Origin: [Actinomadura] parvosata subsp. kistnae
Lineage (GTDB): Bacteria; Actinomycetota; Actinomycetes; Streptosporangiales; Streptosporangiaceae
Direction of reading: 5' to 3'
Length of the DNA stretch: 64,000 nucleotides
NCBI RefSeq assembly: GCF_900323885.1
Contig: NZ_OOHJ01000015.1
Span: forward strand, 62,001-126,000
Under the pieces are notes generated by a model, which saw only the letters and a program-made list of their open reading frames with translations, had not been told where the DNA came from and did no database searches. This document shows, piece after piece, positions 27,105-36,388 of this stretch; position 1 is the first letter of the stretch, and every line of letters starts with the position of its first letter. Made by a program: the position numbers and the translations under genes.

Positions 27105-28535
27105 TCAGCTCGCCCCGAGGTTCTTGTTCAACTCTTCCCGGTATCTCACGAACTCGCTCTCTTTGCTGGTGAATTTGGTGATTCTATGCCGTGGATCCGT
27201 CGTCACAAACCACTGCCAATCACCTTCGGCAGGGTTCAGGGCCGCCATCAGCGCCTTCTCGCCAGGATTGGCGATGGGCCCGGGAGGCAGTCCTTTGTGG
27301 CGATAGGTGTTGTAAGGGGAGTTCACCTTGGTGTCACGCTCCGTGACCCGTAGTGTCCTCCGGTTCTGTGCGTACAGGACCGTGCTGTCGATCTCCAGCG
27401 GCATGTCCTTGGCCAGCCGGTTGTAGATCACCCGTGAGATCTTCGGATAGTCCTCGTCGGTGCCGCCCTCGGCCTGGATCATGCTGGCCAGCGTGACGAC
27501 CTGCAGCGGCGTCAGGTTCAGGCGCGGCGCCTGCTCCTCCAGGCCCACCTGGCGCGCCGCGGCGGCGAAGCGCTCGGCCATGGCCGCCAGCACGTCCACG
27601 GCCGTGTCGCCGGGCTCGATCTCGTACGTCGCCGGGAACAGGAACCCCTCCAGGCCCTTGGCGTACTCGGGCAGGCCGACGAGGGCCTGGTCCACGCTCT
27701 TGAGCGCCTGGAGCGTCAGCCCGGCCTGCTTGGCCAGACGGTCGAACACCTCCGTCACCCGCATGCCCTCGGGCACCGTCACCCTGCGCACGATCCGCGC
27801 CGCCGGGTTGAGCAGCAGGTCGAGCGCCGCGCCCGCCGCCATGCCCTTGCGCAGCCGATAGTGGCCGGGCCGCAGCCGGTCGCTGACCGCGCGGTCCTCC
27901 GCGACGTTCACGAACGAGCCAACGCTCGCCACCACCCCGGCGTCGGCCAGCACCGAGCCGATCGCCTCCGCGCTGGAGCCGGGCGCGATCCGCACGGTCA
28001 CCGTGCCGCTGCCCGGCCCGTCGAAGTCGTCGGGGCTCAGGTACGGCCTGAGCACCACGATGGCGCCCGCGCCCAGGGCCAGCGCCCCGGCCAGCAGGCC
28101 CGCGGCGAGCAGGCCGACCTTGCGCACGGCCCGCCGGCGGTGTGCGGCGGGCAGCGGGATGACCTCCGCCTCCGGCCCGGGTTCCGCTCCCGGCTCGTCC
28201 GGTGCCCCGGCCTCCGGCGGGCCCTGACGGGCTCCTTCGCCGAAGGCCTTGCCCGGCAGGCCGCCTTCCTCCGAAGAGCGGCCCTCCGGGGAGCGGCCCT
28301 CCAGGGAGCGGCCCTCCAGGGAGCGGCCCTCCAGGGAGGGACCCTCCGGGGAGCGGCCCTCTGGTGAGTGACCTTCCGGCGAGTGCCCCTCCGTCGGCAC
28401 ACGCCCCTCCGCAGAGTGGCCCTCCCGAGAGCCGCCCTCCGGGTCCCGTTCCTCCGCGGAGCGGTCCTCCGAGGAGGAGGTGCGGAACGGGATCACGTCG
28501 CCGACGTCGTCCTCGTCCTCAGGTGTCCCGTTCAC
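27105..28535 (-). CDS. Endolytic murein transglycosylase MltG paralogue with pentapeptide-repeat N-tail (copy 2)
   Basis: 476 residues, a complete second MltG. The cytoplasmic N-terminus (about 1-130) is unusually long and contains a run of (P/L)EGRS-type pentapeptides (about residues 47-87). A membrane helix follows (about 140-165, LLAAGLLAGALALGAGAIVVL), then the YceG domain with catalytic Glu in LASMIQAEGG, ISRVIYNRLA and SPYNTYRHKGLPPGPIANPG. Similarity to copy 1 extends through the catalytic domain, so this looks like an old tandem duplication with a diverged, repeat-expanded tail. GTG start 28535 has GAGGTGA upstream. Both copies keep the catalytic Glu, so both may be active. Confidence 0.93.
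   Translation of the reverse strand: MNGTPEDEDDVGDVIPFRTSSSEDRSAEERDPEGGSREGHSAEGRVPTEGHSPEGHSPEGRSPEGPSLEGRSLEGRSLEGRSPEGRSSEEGGLPGKAFGEGARQGPPEAGAPDEPGAEPGPEAEVIPLPAAHRRRAVRKVGLLAAGLLAGALALGAGAIVVLRPYLSPDDFDGPGSGTVTVRIAPGSSAEAIGSVLADAGVVASVGSFVNVAEDRAVSDRLRPGHYRLRKGMAAGAALDLLLNPAARIVRRVTVPEGMRVTEVFDRLAKQAGLTLQALKSVDQALVGLPEYAKGLEGFLFPATYEIEPGDTAVDVLAAMAERFAAAARQVGLEEQAPRLNLTPLQVVTLASMIQAEGGTDEDYPKISRVIYNRLAKDMPLEIDSTVLYAQNRRTLRVTERDTKVNSPYNTYRHKGLPPGPIANPGEKALMAALNPAEGDWQWFVTTDPRHRITKFTSKESEFVRYREELNKNLGAS
28276..28395 (-). repeat. Eight in-frame 15-bp repeats inside second mltG
   Basis: Units of GAGCGGCCCTCCAGG or variants start every 15 bases from 28276 to 28381. They encode, on the minus strand, consecutive pentapeptides such as LEGRS, PEGRS and PEGHS in the cytoplasmic tail. 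The three central copies are identical, a sign of recent expansion. Confidence 0.9.
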
Positions 28536-28620
28536 GAGATCACCTCACCGGCGGCGAGCGCATGCCCCGCCTCAGCCGCCCGGTGCGTCCCAGCGGGACG
28601 GACCCCCGTCGCCCGCCCGC

Positions 28621-29100
28621 TCATGAGGCAGGTCCGTCGGCCGCCGGTGGCGGTTCGACGGGCCTGCCTGGTGGTCTTTCCGTGGCGCGCTCGGAGTCGA
28701 GCGCGTCCTGCAGCAGCACGACGGCCGCCGCCTGGTCGACGACGCCGCGCTGCTTCTTGGCGCGTACGCCGCTGGCCCGCAGCCCGTGCTGGGCCGCGAC
28801 CGTGGTGAGCCGCTCGTCGAACAGCCGTACGGGCGTGGGCGCGAGCCTGGCGGCCAGCTTGGCGGCGAACTCGCGCGCCAGCCCCGCGGCCTGCCCCTCG
28901 CGCCCCGACAGCGAGGTGGGCAGCCCCACCACGACCTCGATGGCCTCGTGCTCCTCGACGATCGCCGCGATGCGGGCGAGGTCGCCCTTGCCGCGCCTGA
29001 CCGTCTCGACCGGCGTGGCCAGCAGCCCGCTGGGGTCGCTGCGGGCCACGCCGATGCGTACGGAGCCGACGTCCACGCCGATCCGTGAACCGAACCTCAT
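28621..29100 (-). CDS. ruvX: RuvX/YqgF-family RNase H-fold pre-16S rRNA nuclease
   Basis: Processes the 5' end of 16S rRNA; also called a Holliday-junction-resolvase-like protein. 159 residues from ATG 29100, one base after the alaS stop. RNase H-like fold with first Asp in [28 protein letters not shown], the Glu in [12 protein letters not shown], and a final Asp in [16 protein letters not shown]. Operon alaS-ruvX-mltG-aroE is standard in actinobacteria. Confidence 0.94.
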   Translation of the reverse strand: MRFGSRIGVDVGSVRIGVARSDPSGLLATPVETVRRGKGDLARIAAIVEEHEAIEVVVGLPTSLSGREGQAAGLAREFAAKLAARLAPTPVRLFDERLTTVAAQHGLRASGVRAKKQRGVVDQAAAVVLLQDALDSERATERPPGRPVEPPPAADGPAS

Positions 29101-29101
29101 G

Positions 29102-31783
29102 TCAGCCGAGCTGCCCGGAAATCGCCTCTTCGACCAGGCGCAGCGCGTCGCCGATCGCCTCCGGCCGCGTGCCACCGCCCTGTGCGACATCGTCCTTGCC
29201 GCCACCGCCACCCCCAAGAGCCTTGGCGGCGACGCCGACCAGCTGTCCGGCCTTGAGCCCCCGCTCGCGCCCCGCCTCGTTGACCGTGGCAACCACCACC
29301 GGCCGGTCGGAGGGGGCGCCGGCGATCACGACGACCGCCGGCCTGTCGGCCGGGAACCTGCCACGCACATCCAGCGCGAGCTTACGCAGGTCATCGGCGC
29401 CGGTGCCATCAGGCGCGCGGTGTGTCACCACGGAGACACCTTGCGTGTCGCGTGCCTGGGACACCAGCTCGCCCGCCACCTGGAGCACCTGGGCCGAGCG
29501 GAGCCGCTCCAGCTCCTTCTCGGCGGTGCGCAGCCGGGTGACGATGCCCTCGATGCGCTCGGGCAGCTCCTCGCGGCGCGCCTTGAGCTGCTCGGTGAGC
29601 TGCGCGACCAGCACGCTCTCGCGCGCCAGGAAGCGGAAGGCGTCGAGGCCGACCAGCGCCTCCACGCGGCGCACGCCCGCGCCGACCGACTGCTCGCCCA
29701 GCACCTTGACCAGGCCGAGCTGGCCGGAGCTGTGGACGTGGGTGCCGCCGCACAGCTCGCGCGAGTAGTCGCCGATCTCGACGACGCGGACCTCGTCGCC
29801 GTACTTCTCGCCGAACATCGCCAGCGCGCCCATCGCCCTGGCCTCCGCCTGCGAGGTGTAGAACGCGTTGACCTTGAGGTCGTTGATGAGCACGGCGTTG
29901 ACCTCGTCCTCGACGTCACGCAGCACGCTCGGCGGCACCGCGCCCGCGGAGGTGAAGTCGAAGCGGAAGCGGCCGGGAGAGTTCTCCGAGCCGGCCTGCG
30001 CGGCCGTCTCGCCGAGCGCGTTCTTGAAGCCGCGGTGGACGAGGTGGGTGGCGCTGTGGCTGCGCGAGATCGCGCGGCGGCGCTCGATGTCGATCTCCGC
30101 CTGCGCCTCGTCGCCGACCTTCAGCTCGCCGCTGCGGATCTTGCCGCGGTGCACGACGAGGCCCGCGAGCGGCGACTGCACGTCGACGACCTCGACCTCG
30201 GCGCCGCTGGTGCGGATCACGCCCTGGTCGGCGAGCTGGCCGCCGCCCTCGGCGTAGAACGGGGTGCGCTGCAGCACGACCTCGACCGTGGTGCCCGCGC
30301 CCGCCGCCGGGACGGGCACGCCGTCGACGAGGATGCCGACCACGCTGGTGTCGGCCTCGGTCTGGTCGTAGCCGAGGAACTCGACCCGCCCCGCCGACTC
30401 CAGGAGCTGCCCGAAGACGGAGATGTCGGCGTTGCCGGTCTTCTTCGCCTTCGCGTCGGCCTTGGCGCGCTGCCGCTGCTCCTTCATGAGGCGGCGGAAG
30501 CCCTCCTCGTCGACCTTGAGCCCCTGCTCGGCCGCCATCTCGAGGGTCAGGTCGATCGGGAAGCCGTAGGTGTCGTGGAGCTGGAACGCCTGGTCGCCGG
30601 AGATCGTGGTGCCGGACTTGCGCTTGGTCTCCTCGACCGCGACGTCGAAGATCGCGGTGCCGGTGCGCAGCGTGCCGAGGAAGCTCGCCTCCTCGGCGTC
30701 GATGACCGAGTGGATCTGCGGCGCGTCGGTCTTCAGCTCGGGGTACTGCTCGCCCATGACGTTGATCGCGACGTCGGTCAGCTCGTGCATGTAGCGCTCG
30801 TCGCCGGAGCCGAGCAGCCGCAGGTTGCGGATCGAGCGGCGCAGGATGCGGCGCAGCACGTAGCCGCGGCCCTCGTTGCTGGGCAGCACGCCGTCGGCGA
30901 CCAGCATGGTGCCGGTGCGGACGTGGTCGGCGATCACGCGCAGGCTCACGTCGGAGCGGTGGTCGCGGCCGTAGCGGGTCTTGGTGAGCTCCGCCGCCCT
31001 GTCGAGGATCTTGTACGTGGTGTCGATCTCGTAGATGTTGTCGACGCCCTGGAGGATCGCCGCCATGCGCTCCAGGCCCATGCCGGTGTCGATGTTGCGG
31101 CTCGGCAGCTCGCCCGCCACGTCGAAGTCGACCTTGGAGCGGACCTCGCTGAGCTGGTACTGCATGAACACGAGGTTCCAGACCTCGAGGTAGCGGTCCT
31201 CGTCGGCGACGGGGCCGCCCTCCTTGCCGTACTCGGGGCCGCGGTCGTAGTAGATCTCGGAGCAGGGGCCGCCGGGGCCGGGCACGCCCATGTGCCAGTA
31301 GTTGTCCTCAAGGCCGCGGCGCTGGATGCGGCTCTCCGGCAGGCCGACCTTGTCGCGCCAGATCTCGAACGCCTCGTCGTCCTCAAGGTAGACCGTCGCC
31401 CACAGCTTGTCCTCGGGGAAGCCGAAGCCGCCGTCGGACTCGGACTTGGTGAGCAGGTCCCAGGCGAACGGGATCACTTCGGCCTTGAAGTAGTCGCCGA
31501 TCGAGAAGTTGCCCAGCATCTGGAAGAACGTCGCGTGCCGGGTGGTCTTGCCGACCTCGTCGATGTCGGGGGTGCGCACGCACTTCTGAGCGGTGGCCAG
31601 CCGTGGCGCCGGAGGCTTTCGCTGCCCCAGGAAGTACGGCTTGAACGGTGCCATACCCGCGTTGACCAGGAGAAGCGTCGGGTCCTCAGCGATCAGGCTG
31701 GCCGAGGGCACTACCTTGTGCCCACGCTCCTCGAAGAAGCGCAGGAAGCGGCGCGCGATCTCTGCCGACTCCATTGTGGCCAT
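29102..31783 (-). CDS. alaS: Alanine-tRNA ligase
   Basis: Charges tRNA-Ala. 893 residues, full length. Class II catalytic domain at the N-terminus: [19 protein letters not shown], motif 2 region [16 protein letters not shown]. The editing domain contains the HxxxH zinc site in [16 protein letters not shown] and the matching [13 protein letters not shown]. The C-Ala domain is Gly-rich ([18 protein letters not shown]), typical for substrate-release/RNA-binding. It opens the alaS-ruvX-mltG operon; the two small membrane genes upstream (DUF948) are on the same strand and commonly linked to it. Confidence 0.97.
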   Translation of the reverse strand: MATMESAEIARRFLRFFEERGHKVVPSASLIAEDPTLLLVNAGMAPFKPYFLGQRKPPAPRLATAQKCVRTPDIDEVGKTTRHATFFQMLGNFSIGDYFKAEVIPFAWDLLTKSESDGGFGFPEDKLWATVYLEDDEAFEIWRDKVGLPESRIQRRGLEDNYWHMGVPGPGGPCSEIYYDRGPEYGKEGGPVADEDRYLEVWNLVFMQYQLSEVRSKVDFDVAGELPSRNIDTGMGLERMAAILQGVDNIYEIDTTYKILDRAAELTKTRYGRDHRSDVSLRVIADHVRTGTMLVADGVLPSNEGRGYVLRRILRRSIRNLRLLGSGDERYMHELTDVAINVMGEQYPELKTDAPQIHSVIDAEEASFLGTLRTGTAIFDVAVEETKRKSGTTISGDQAFQLHDTYGFPIDLTLEMAAEQGLKVDEEGFRRLMKEQRQRAKADAKAKKTGNADISVFGQLLESAGRVEFLGYDQTEADTSVVGILVDGVPVPAAGAGTTVEVVLQRTPFYAEGGGQLADQGVIRTSGAEVEVVDVQSPLAGLVVHRGKIRSGELKVGDEAQAEIDIERRRAISRSHSATHLVHRGFKNALGETAAQAGSENSPGRFRFDFTSAGAVPPSVLRDVEDEVNAVLINDLKVNAFYTSQAEARAMGALAMFGEKYGDEVRVVEIGDYSRELCGGTHVHSSGQLGLVKVLGEQSVGAGVRRVEALVGLDAFRFLARESVLVAQLTEQLKARREELPERIEGIVTRLRTAEKELERLRSAQVLQVAGELVSQARDTQGVSVVTHRAPDGTGADDLRKLALDVRGRFPADRPAVVVIAGAPSDRPVVVATVNEAGRERGLKAGQLVGVAAKALGGGGGGKDDVAQGGGTRPEAIGDALRLVEEAISGQLG

Positions 31784-31891
31784 CCTTTGCTGTAGTCAGT
31801 TGTTTCTAGCGTTGGCGATCGCCTGTTTCTGGCGCCGGCGATCGCCGCCGATCAGCGAGTCGCTGTCAGCAGGCGCCGCCGGCAGGCGCTG

Positions 31892-32125
31892 TCAGCGGTT
31901 GCCGTCTTCAGCGTTGTCGAGCTCGAAGCGTGCTCGCAACTCCGTTTCGCGCTCCGCGGCCTCGCCGAGCGCGTCGGAAGTAAAGTCTCTCACTCTCCGG
32001 AGCATCCCCGCCGCGCCGTCGGCCGTCCTGCGGGCGAGGTGGTCGGGGTGCAGCGCCTGCAGCCTGCGCATCACCCAGAAGGCGAGGAACGCGCCGAGCG
32101 ACAGGTAGAACAGCCTTCTTATCAT
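31892..32125 (-). CDS. Small membrane-anchored protein (DUF6167-like)
   Basis: 77 residues. One N-terminal membrane segment (about 3-22, RLFYLSLGAFLAFWVMR) and a charged helical tail with Arg/Glu alternation. It overlaps the DUF948 gene by four bases (ATGA) and is found with DUF948 and alaS in many actinobacteria. Function unknown; likely part of a small envelope-associated pair. Confidence 0.8.
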   Translation of the reverse strand: MIRRLFYLSLGAFLAFWVMRRLQALHPDHLARRTADGAAGMLRRVRDFTSDALGEAAERETELRARFELDNAEDGNR

Positions 32126-32523
32126 CGCACTCGCCCCTGCCCGGACTGTCTCGCGCGGGGCCGGGGCCGGTTGACGCGGCGGGCCTCGATGGCGCGGCGC
32201 AGGCCGTAGCCGAGCGAGGACACCTTGATCAGCGGGCCGGTGAAGATGGTCTGCGTGACCCCGCTCAGCTTGGCGGCGTGCCCGCTGACCTGCTTGACGT
32301 CCTTGGCGATGGCTTCGACGGCGACGAGCTGCCGGTTGGTCTCGTTGACCGTGACGCTCAGGTCGTCGAGCAGCGGCGCGAGGCGGTTGTTCAGGTCGGA
32401 GACCGCCTTGGTGGTCTCGGTGAGCAGCCTCGCGAGCTTGACGAGCACCATGGCCATGACGCAGACCAGGACCACCCATCCCGTGGCCGCGATCAGCCCG
32501 GCGACCTCTCCAGCGGTAAGCAT
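32122..32523 (-). CDS. DUF948-family membrane protein
   Basis: 133 residues. N-terminal transmembrane helix (about 8-30, GLIAATGWVVLVCVMAMVLV), then a long amphipathic coiled-coil-like region (LARLLTETTKAVSDLNNRLAPLLDDLSVTVNETN) typical of DUF948, and a basic Arg-rich tail. Translationally coupled to the downstream small membrane gene. Unknown function, proposed general-stress or envelope scaffold role in other Gram-positive bacteria. Confidence 0.85.
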   Translation of the reverse strand: MLTAGEVAGLIAATGWVVLVCVMAMVLVKLARLLTETTKAVSDLNNRLAPLLDDLSVTVNETNRQLVAVEAIAKDVKQVSGHAAKLSGVTQTIFTGPLIKVSSLGYGLRRAIEARRVNRPRPRARQSGQGRVR

Positions 32524-32608
32524 CCGCTCATCTCCCTCGTACGCTGGGCCGGAACGGCAAGACCCTATCGCGTTCGAGTGACAACGTTAGTGGCGAACCG
32601 GACCTCGA

Positions 32609-33517
32609 TCAGGCCGCCACGTCGGCGCCTGGCACTTCCGTGACCGCGCGCATGAGCCCGCGTGCCGCCCTGATCTCGGGCGCCACCAGCCGTTCCGGCA
32701 TCGCCATGGCCGCCGAGCGCAGCGCCTTCAGCGCCGCGTCGGCCGCGAACTCGGCCGCGCGGTGGCTGCGGCAGCCGTACATCTGCCTGGCCCACGCGGG
32801 CAGTGTCGCGAACGCCAGCGCGCCCACGGCGGGCAGCGAGCCGAGCGCGAGCGGCGGCGCGGTGAACGCCAGCCTCAGCGAGAGCTGCGGGCTGAGGCTG
32901 CGGCGCAGCGCGTCGCGCGCCTCGTCGGTGGCGGCCAGGTACGGGCGCATGCCGGCCAGGTAGTCGTCCAGCTCCCCCGCGTCTTCCGGGACGTCGCCGA
33001 GGCCGATGAGGGTGGCGCTGCGGCGCTGCTCGGCCACGTACGCGTCGCGCTCGGCCGCGCTCAGCGGCACGCCGGAGCGTCGGGCGACCTCCAGGTACGA
33101 GGCGACCTCCACGCAGTGCACCCAGCGCAGGTTCTCCTCCTCGTTCACCCGGAACAGGGTGCCGGTGTCGGTGTCGAGCCCGATGAGGCGCGCGTGCACC
33201 CGCCGGGCCCGCTCGGCCGCGTGCTCGGCCTGCTCGCGGGTGCCGAACGTGCGCACGGACAGGTAGTCGAGCTGGCGCCGCAGCCGGGCGCGGGCCACCT
33301 CGGGGTCGTCGAGCAGGCAGTTCTGGCTGATGCCGCGGATGGTGCGGGGGTGCAGGGACTGGAGCTGGAAGGCGCGTACGGCGGCCGGCCAGCCGGGCGT
33401 CTCGGTGTGCACTCGCCAGGTGATCGACCGGGGGCCGAAAAGGCCGCCGCCGGGGGTAACCGTTGCCTTCACATGGTGGTGATGCCCCACGATCGCCGAC
33501 TTAGTACGACTTTGCAC
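32609..33517 (-). CDS. MpaB-like oxygenase (DUF2236)
   Basis: 302 residues. DUF2236/latex-clearing-protein-like fold, a haem-binding oxygenase family. Family features visible: GLFGPRSITWRVHTETPGW at the N-terminus, ALRAFQLQSLHP-type helix, VNEEENLRWVHCVEVASYL with the conserved His thought to ligate haem, and the C-terminal YGCRSHRAAEFAADAAL. Start uncertain: ATG 33517 or GTG 33469 (VKATVTPGGGL); the His-rich HHHH stretch lies between them. Stand-alone; substrate unknown. Confidence 0.85.
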   Translation of the reverse strand: MQSRTKSAIVGHHHHVKATVTPGGGLFGPRSITWRVHTETPGWPAAVRAFQLQSLHPRTIRGISQNCLLDDPEVARARLRRQLDYLSVRTFGTREQAEHAAERARRVHARLIGLDTDTGTLFRVNEEENLRWVHCVEVASYLEVARRSGVPLSAAERDAYVAEQRRSATLIGLGDVPEDAGELDDYLAGMRPYLAATDEARDALRRSLSPQLSLRLAFTAPPLALGSLPAVGALAFATLPAWARQMYGCRSHRAAEFAADAALKALRSAAMAMPERLVAPEIRAARGLMRAVTEVPGADVAA

Positions 33518-33553
33518 GATCCGACGGCGAAACGTTACCGACGAGTACGTGGG

Positions 33554-34336
33554 TCACGCGACCGGAACGCGGGCGTAGGCGCGGACCGGGACGCGGCCGA
33601 CGCCCAGCAGGCGCGGTGGCGCGGCCGTGAACAGCGCGCCGGTCGGCGGGAGCCCGTCGAGGCCGGTCAGCCGCTCCACGACGGGCACGCCCGCCCCGAG
33701 CAGGGTCTCCCGCGCGGGACGCGCCTCGTGCGCGCAGTCGTCGAGCCCGTCGGCGTCGGTGCCGACCAGCACCGCACCCTGCTCGACCAGCCAGGCCGCC
33801 GCCTCCGGGGCGAGGCAGTGGACCTCCCCGTGGACCTCCCCGTGGCCCTCCCCGTGGCCCTCCCGGACGCCGGTGTGCAGGAGCACGGCGTGGCCGCGTA
33901 CGTCGAAGGGGGCCAGCGAGCCGACCCCGACGGCGCCGCGCCGCGCGCCCGTCACCCGCACCACCACGGCGGGCAGGTCGACCGTCGTGGCCAGCTCGAC
34001 GGCGGCCAGGTCGCCGCCGGGTGCCTCCAGGTAGGTGCCGCCCTCCCGCGCGAGGTGGTCGAGCTCGACCAGCCGCTCCCGCCCCGCCACCGGCGCGCTC
34101 GTCCGGGTGTCGGACGGGCCGCCCCGGGTGCCCTTGTGCGGCTCGGCGAAGATCCGGACGTTCGCCAGCTCGACGGTGTCGGTCATGAGCAGGCCCAGAG
34201 ACGCCACGAACAGCGCCGCGATCTCGGCCTCGGAGGCGTCGGGACCGGGCAGGTCCACCCGGAACCCGTGGACGGTGAGGTCGCCGCCGTTGCTGAAGAC
34301 GATGCCGGCGTCGAAGGAGGCGCGGTAGTCGGTCAT
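33554..34336 (-). CDS. Cyclase/kynurenine-formamidase-fold protein with altered metal motif
   Basis: 260 residues of the cyclase family. The usual metal-binding signature HxGTHxDxPxH is replaced by EPHKGTRGGPSDTR (about residues 65-78): the first His and GT remain, but the second His and the Asp are Arg and Gly. Later parts fit the fold: AVVVRVTG, AVLLHTG, LVGTDADGLDD, VERLTGLDGLPPTGALFTAAP and VRAYARVPVA. After AVLLHTG an insert GHGEGHGEVHGEVH interrupts the chain, encoded by four 12-bp repeats. Loss of conserved ligands suggests altered or no hydrolase activity; the His-rich insert could bind metal instead. No tryptophan-catabolism genes are adjacent. Confidence 0.8.
   Translation of the reverse strand: MTDYRASFDAGIVFSNGGDLTVHGFRVDLPGPDASEAEIAALFVASLGLLMTDTVELANVRIFAEPHKGTRGGPSDTRTSAPVAGRERLVELDHLAREGGTYLEAPGGDLAAVELATTVDLPAVVVRVTGARRGAVGVGSLAPFDVRGHAVLLHTGVREGHGEGHGEVHGEVHCLAPEAAAWLVEQGAVLVGTDADGLDDCAHEARPARETLLGAGVPVVERLTGLDGLPPTGALFTAAPPRLLGVGRVPVRAYARVPVA
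33818..33865 (-). repeat. Four in-frame 12-bp repeats in cyclase-fold gene
   Basis: GTGGACCTCCCC/GTGGCCCTCCCC units at 33818, 33830, 33842 and 33854 encode the alternating Gly/His/Glu insert on the minus strand. Confidence 0.88.
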
Positions 34337-34364
34337 AAGGCGATCAACCTACCGCGCCAGAAGG

Positions 34365-35666
34365 TCAGGACTTGCGCAGGAAGTCGCGGATCTTCGCCCA
34401 CCGCTCCGCCACCGGCGCCTCGGCCCCGTGCCGGGTCGGCTCGTAGTAGCGCCGGTCGCGCACCTGCTCGGGCGCGTACTCCTGGCGCACCAGCCCGTGC
34501 TCGAAGTCGTGCGGATACTTGTATCCGTCGCCGTGGCCGAGCTTGGCCGCCCCGGAGTAGTGGGCGTCGCGCAGGTGCCCGGGCACCTGCCCGATCAGCC
34601 CCTTGCGGACGTCGCCGACGGCCGCGCCGATGGCCTTGACCACGGCGTTGGACTTGGGGGCCATCGCGCAGTGGATGACGGCGTGCGCGAGGTTGATCTG
34701 CCCCTCGGGCAGCCCGATGAGCTGCACCGCCTGCGCCGCGGCCACCGCCGTCTGCAGGCAGGTGGGGTCGGCCATGCCGACGTCCTCGGAGGCGAAGATG
34801 ACGATGCGGCGGGCGATGAAGCGCGGGTCTTCACCCGCCTCGATCATGCGGGCGAGGTAGTGCAGCGCGGCGTCGGCGTCGGAGCCGCGCATAGACTTGA
34901 TGAACGCGCTGATCACGTCGTAGTGCTGGTCGCCCTGCCGGTCGTAGCGGACGGCCGCCTTGTCCACGGCCTTCTCCACGACCTCCACCGTGATGTCGTC
35001 GGCCAGCAGCGCCGCCGCCTCCAGGTAGGTCAGCGACCGGCGCGCGTCGCCGCCCGCGAGGCGTACGAGATGCTCCAGGGCCTCGGGGGCGAGCGTGGCC
35101 CGGCCGCCGAGGCCGCGCGGGTCGGACACCGCGCGCCGCAGGACGGCGCGCACGTCGTCCTCGGACAGGGACTCCAGCGTGAGCAGCAGCGAGCGCGACA
35201 GCAGCGGGGAGATGACGGAGAAGAACGGGTTTTCGGTGGTGGCGCCGATGAAGGTGACCCAGCGGTTCTCCACGGCGGGCAGCAGGGCGTCCTGCTGGGC
35301 CTTGTTGAAGCGGTGCACCTCGTCGACGAACAGCACGGTCTGTCGGCCGGTCATGCCGAGCTCGCGGCGCGCGTTGTCGATGGCGGCGCGCACGTCCTTG
35401 ACGCCGGCGGAGACGGCGGAGATCTCGACGAAGCGGCGCTGGGTGACGTTGGAGACGACGTAGGCGAGCGTGGTCTTGCCCGTGCCGGGCGGCCCCCACA
35501 GGAACAGCGACATGGGAGCCTCGCTCTCGACCAGGCGCCGCAGCGGGGTGCCGGGGCCGAGCAGGTGCCGCTGGCCGATCACCTCGTCGAGCGTGCGGGG
35601 GCGCATGCGCACCGCGAGGGGCTGCGGGGTGGCCTCCTCAGCCGCCGAGTCGAACAGGCTATCCAC
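34365..35666 (-). CDS. rarA: Replication-associated recombination AAA+ ATPase RarA (MgsA)
   Basis: Acts at stalled replication forks. 433 residues. Short N-terminus with [17 protein letters not shown], Walker [13 protein letters not shown], Walker [21 protein letters not shown], sensor 1 [11 protein letters not shown], an Arg finger region [12 protein letters not shown], then the C-terminal tetramerisation and MgsA domains ([18 protein letters not shown] and GSGL-like region ending [10 protein letters not shown]). Full length and on the same strand as aspS-hisS and alaS genes around it. Confidence 0.96.
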   Translation of the reverse strand: MDSLFDSAAEEATPQPLAVRMRPRTLDEVIGQRHLLGPGTPLRRLVESEAPMSLFLWGPPGTGKTTLAYVVSNVTQRRFVEISAVSAGVKDVRAAIDNARRELGMTGRQTVLFVDEVHRFNKAQQDALLPAVENRWVTFIGATTENPFFSVISPLLSRSLLLTLESLSEDDVRAVLRRAVSDPRGLGGRATLAPEALEHLVRLAGGDARRSLTYLEAAALLADDITVEVVEKAVDKAAVRYDRQGDQHYDVISAFIKSMRGSDADAALHYLARMIEAGEDPRFIARRIVIFASEDVGMADPTCLQTAVAAAQAVQLIGLPEGQINLAHAVIHCAMAPKSNAVVKAIGAAVGDVRKGLIGQVPGHLRDAHYSGAAKLGHGDGYKYPHDFEHGLVRQEYAPEQVRDRRYYEPTRHGAEAPVAERWAKIRDFLRKS

Positions 35667-35740
35667 AACGCGAGATTACACGCTGGAACGCACCCACCGG
35701 TCCCGTCGAGCCGCACGGGGCCGCCGGCCCAGGGGTCCGC

Positions 35741-36220
35741 TCACGACCACACGGCCCTGGCCCCCGAGTCGCCGGACTGGAAGACGTAGTAGGCGCAGAC
35801 GGCCGCCAGCGCCACCGTCAGCACGGCGAGGACCATGGTGACGGGCCGGCCGAAGCGGTCGCGGCCGACGGAGTCGCGGGCCGGGTGGGTGGCGTACACG
35901 AGCAGCAGGGCCGCCGCCCCCAGCCCCAGCGCCGACATCAGCAGCGGGGTGGCGAAGCTCTCGTGCGCGGAGATCCGGGCCGCCATCTCGCCCTCGGCGG
36001 TGCCGAAGCGGGCCTCCTTGAGGCTCTCGCCGCTCTCCTTGGCCGCGAAGACCGCCGCGGGAGCCGCCAGGGCCAGCAGCACGACCGCCCACGCCACGTA
36101 CGTGCGCACGCGCGGCAGCAGCGCGTACGCGACCGCGACGGCGACGAGCAGCGGGGTCAGCACCACGGCGAAGTGAATGATCAGTGGATGGGCCGGCAGG
36201 CCCAGGATCTGGTCGAACAT
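35741..36220 (-). CDS. DUF2231 four-helix membrane protein
   Basis: 159 residues from ATG 36220 (AAGGAGG six bases upstream). Four transmembrane segments, the first with GLPAHPLIIHFAVVLTPL, the family hallmark with conserved His residues that could ligate haem or metal, and a second cluster around SAHESFATPLLMSALG. Uncharacterised family, sometimes linked to redox or copper genes; no such neighbours here. Confidence 0.85.
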   Translation of the reverse strand: MFDQILGLPAHPLIIHFAVVLTPLLVAVAVAYALLPRVRTYVAWAVVLLALAAPAAVFAAKESGESLKEARFGTAEGEMAARISAHESFATPLLMSALGLGAAALLLVYATHPARDSVGRDRFGRPVTMVLAVLTVALAAVCAYYVFQSGDSGARAVWS

Positions 36221-36388
36221 GGTGGCCTCCTTGGTGCTCATTTCAACTACGTCCGCGGCCACCATAAGGTTCGCGACCCCAGCAGTCGCAGGTGCGGCTT
36301 TCGCCACTTACGTCCGTCACATATCGGAGGCCGGTAGCATTCGCGGAGTTGTTTGGTCATTCCTTGGCAAAGACGAGAGGACATAGCG

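Noticed and set aside
28276..28395. CRISPR-like array
   Set aside because: 15-bp contiguous coding repeats without spacers.
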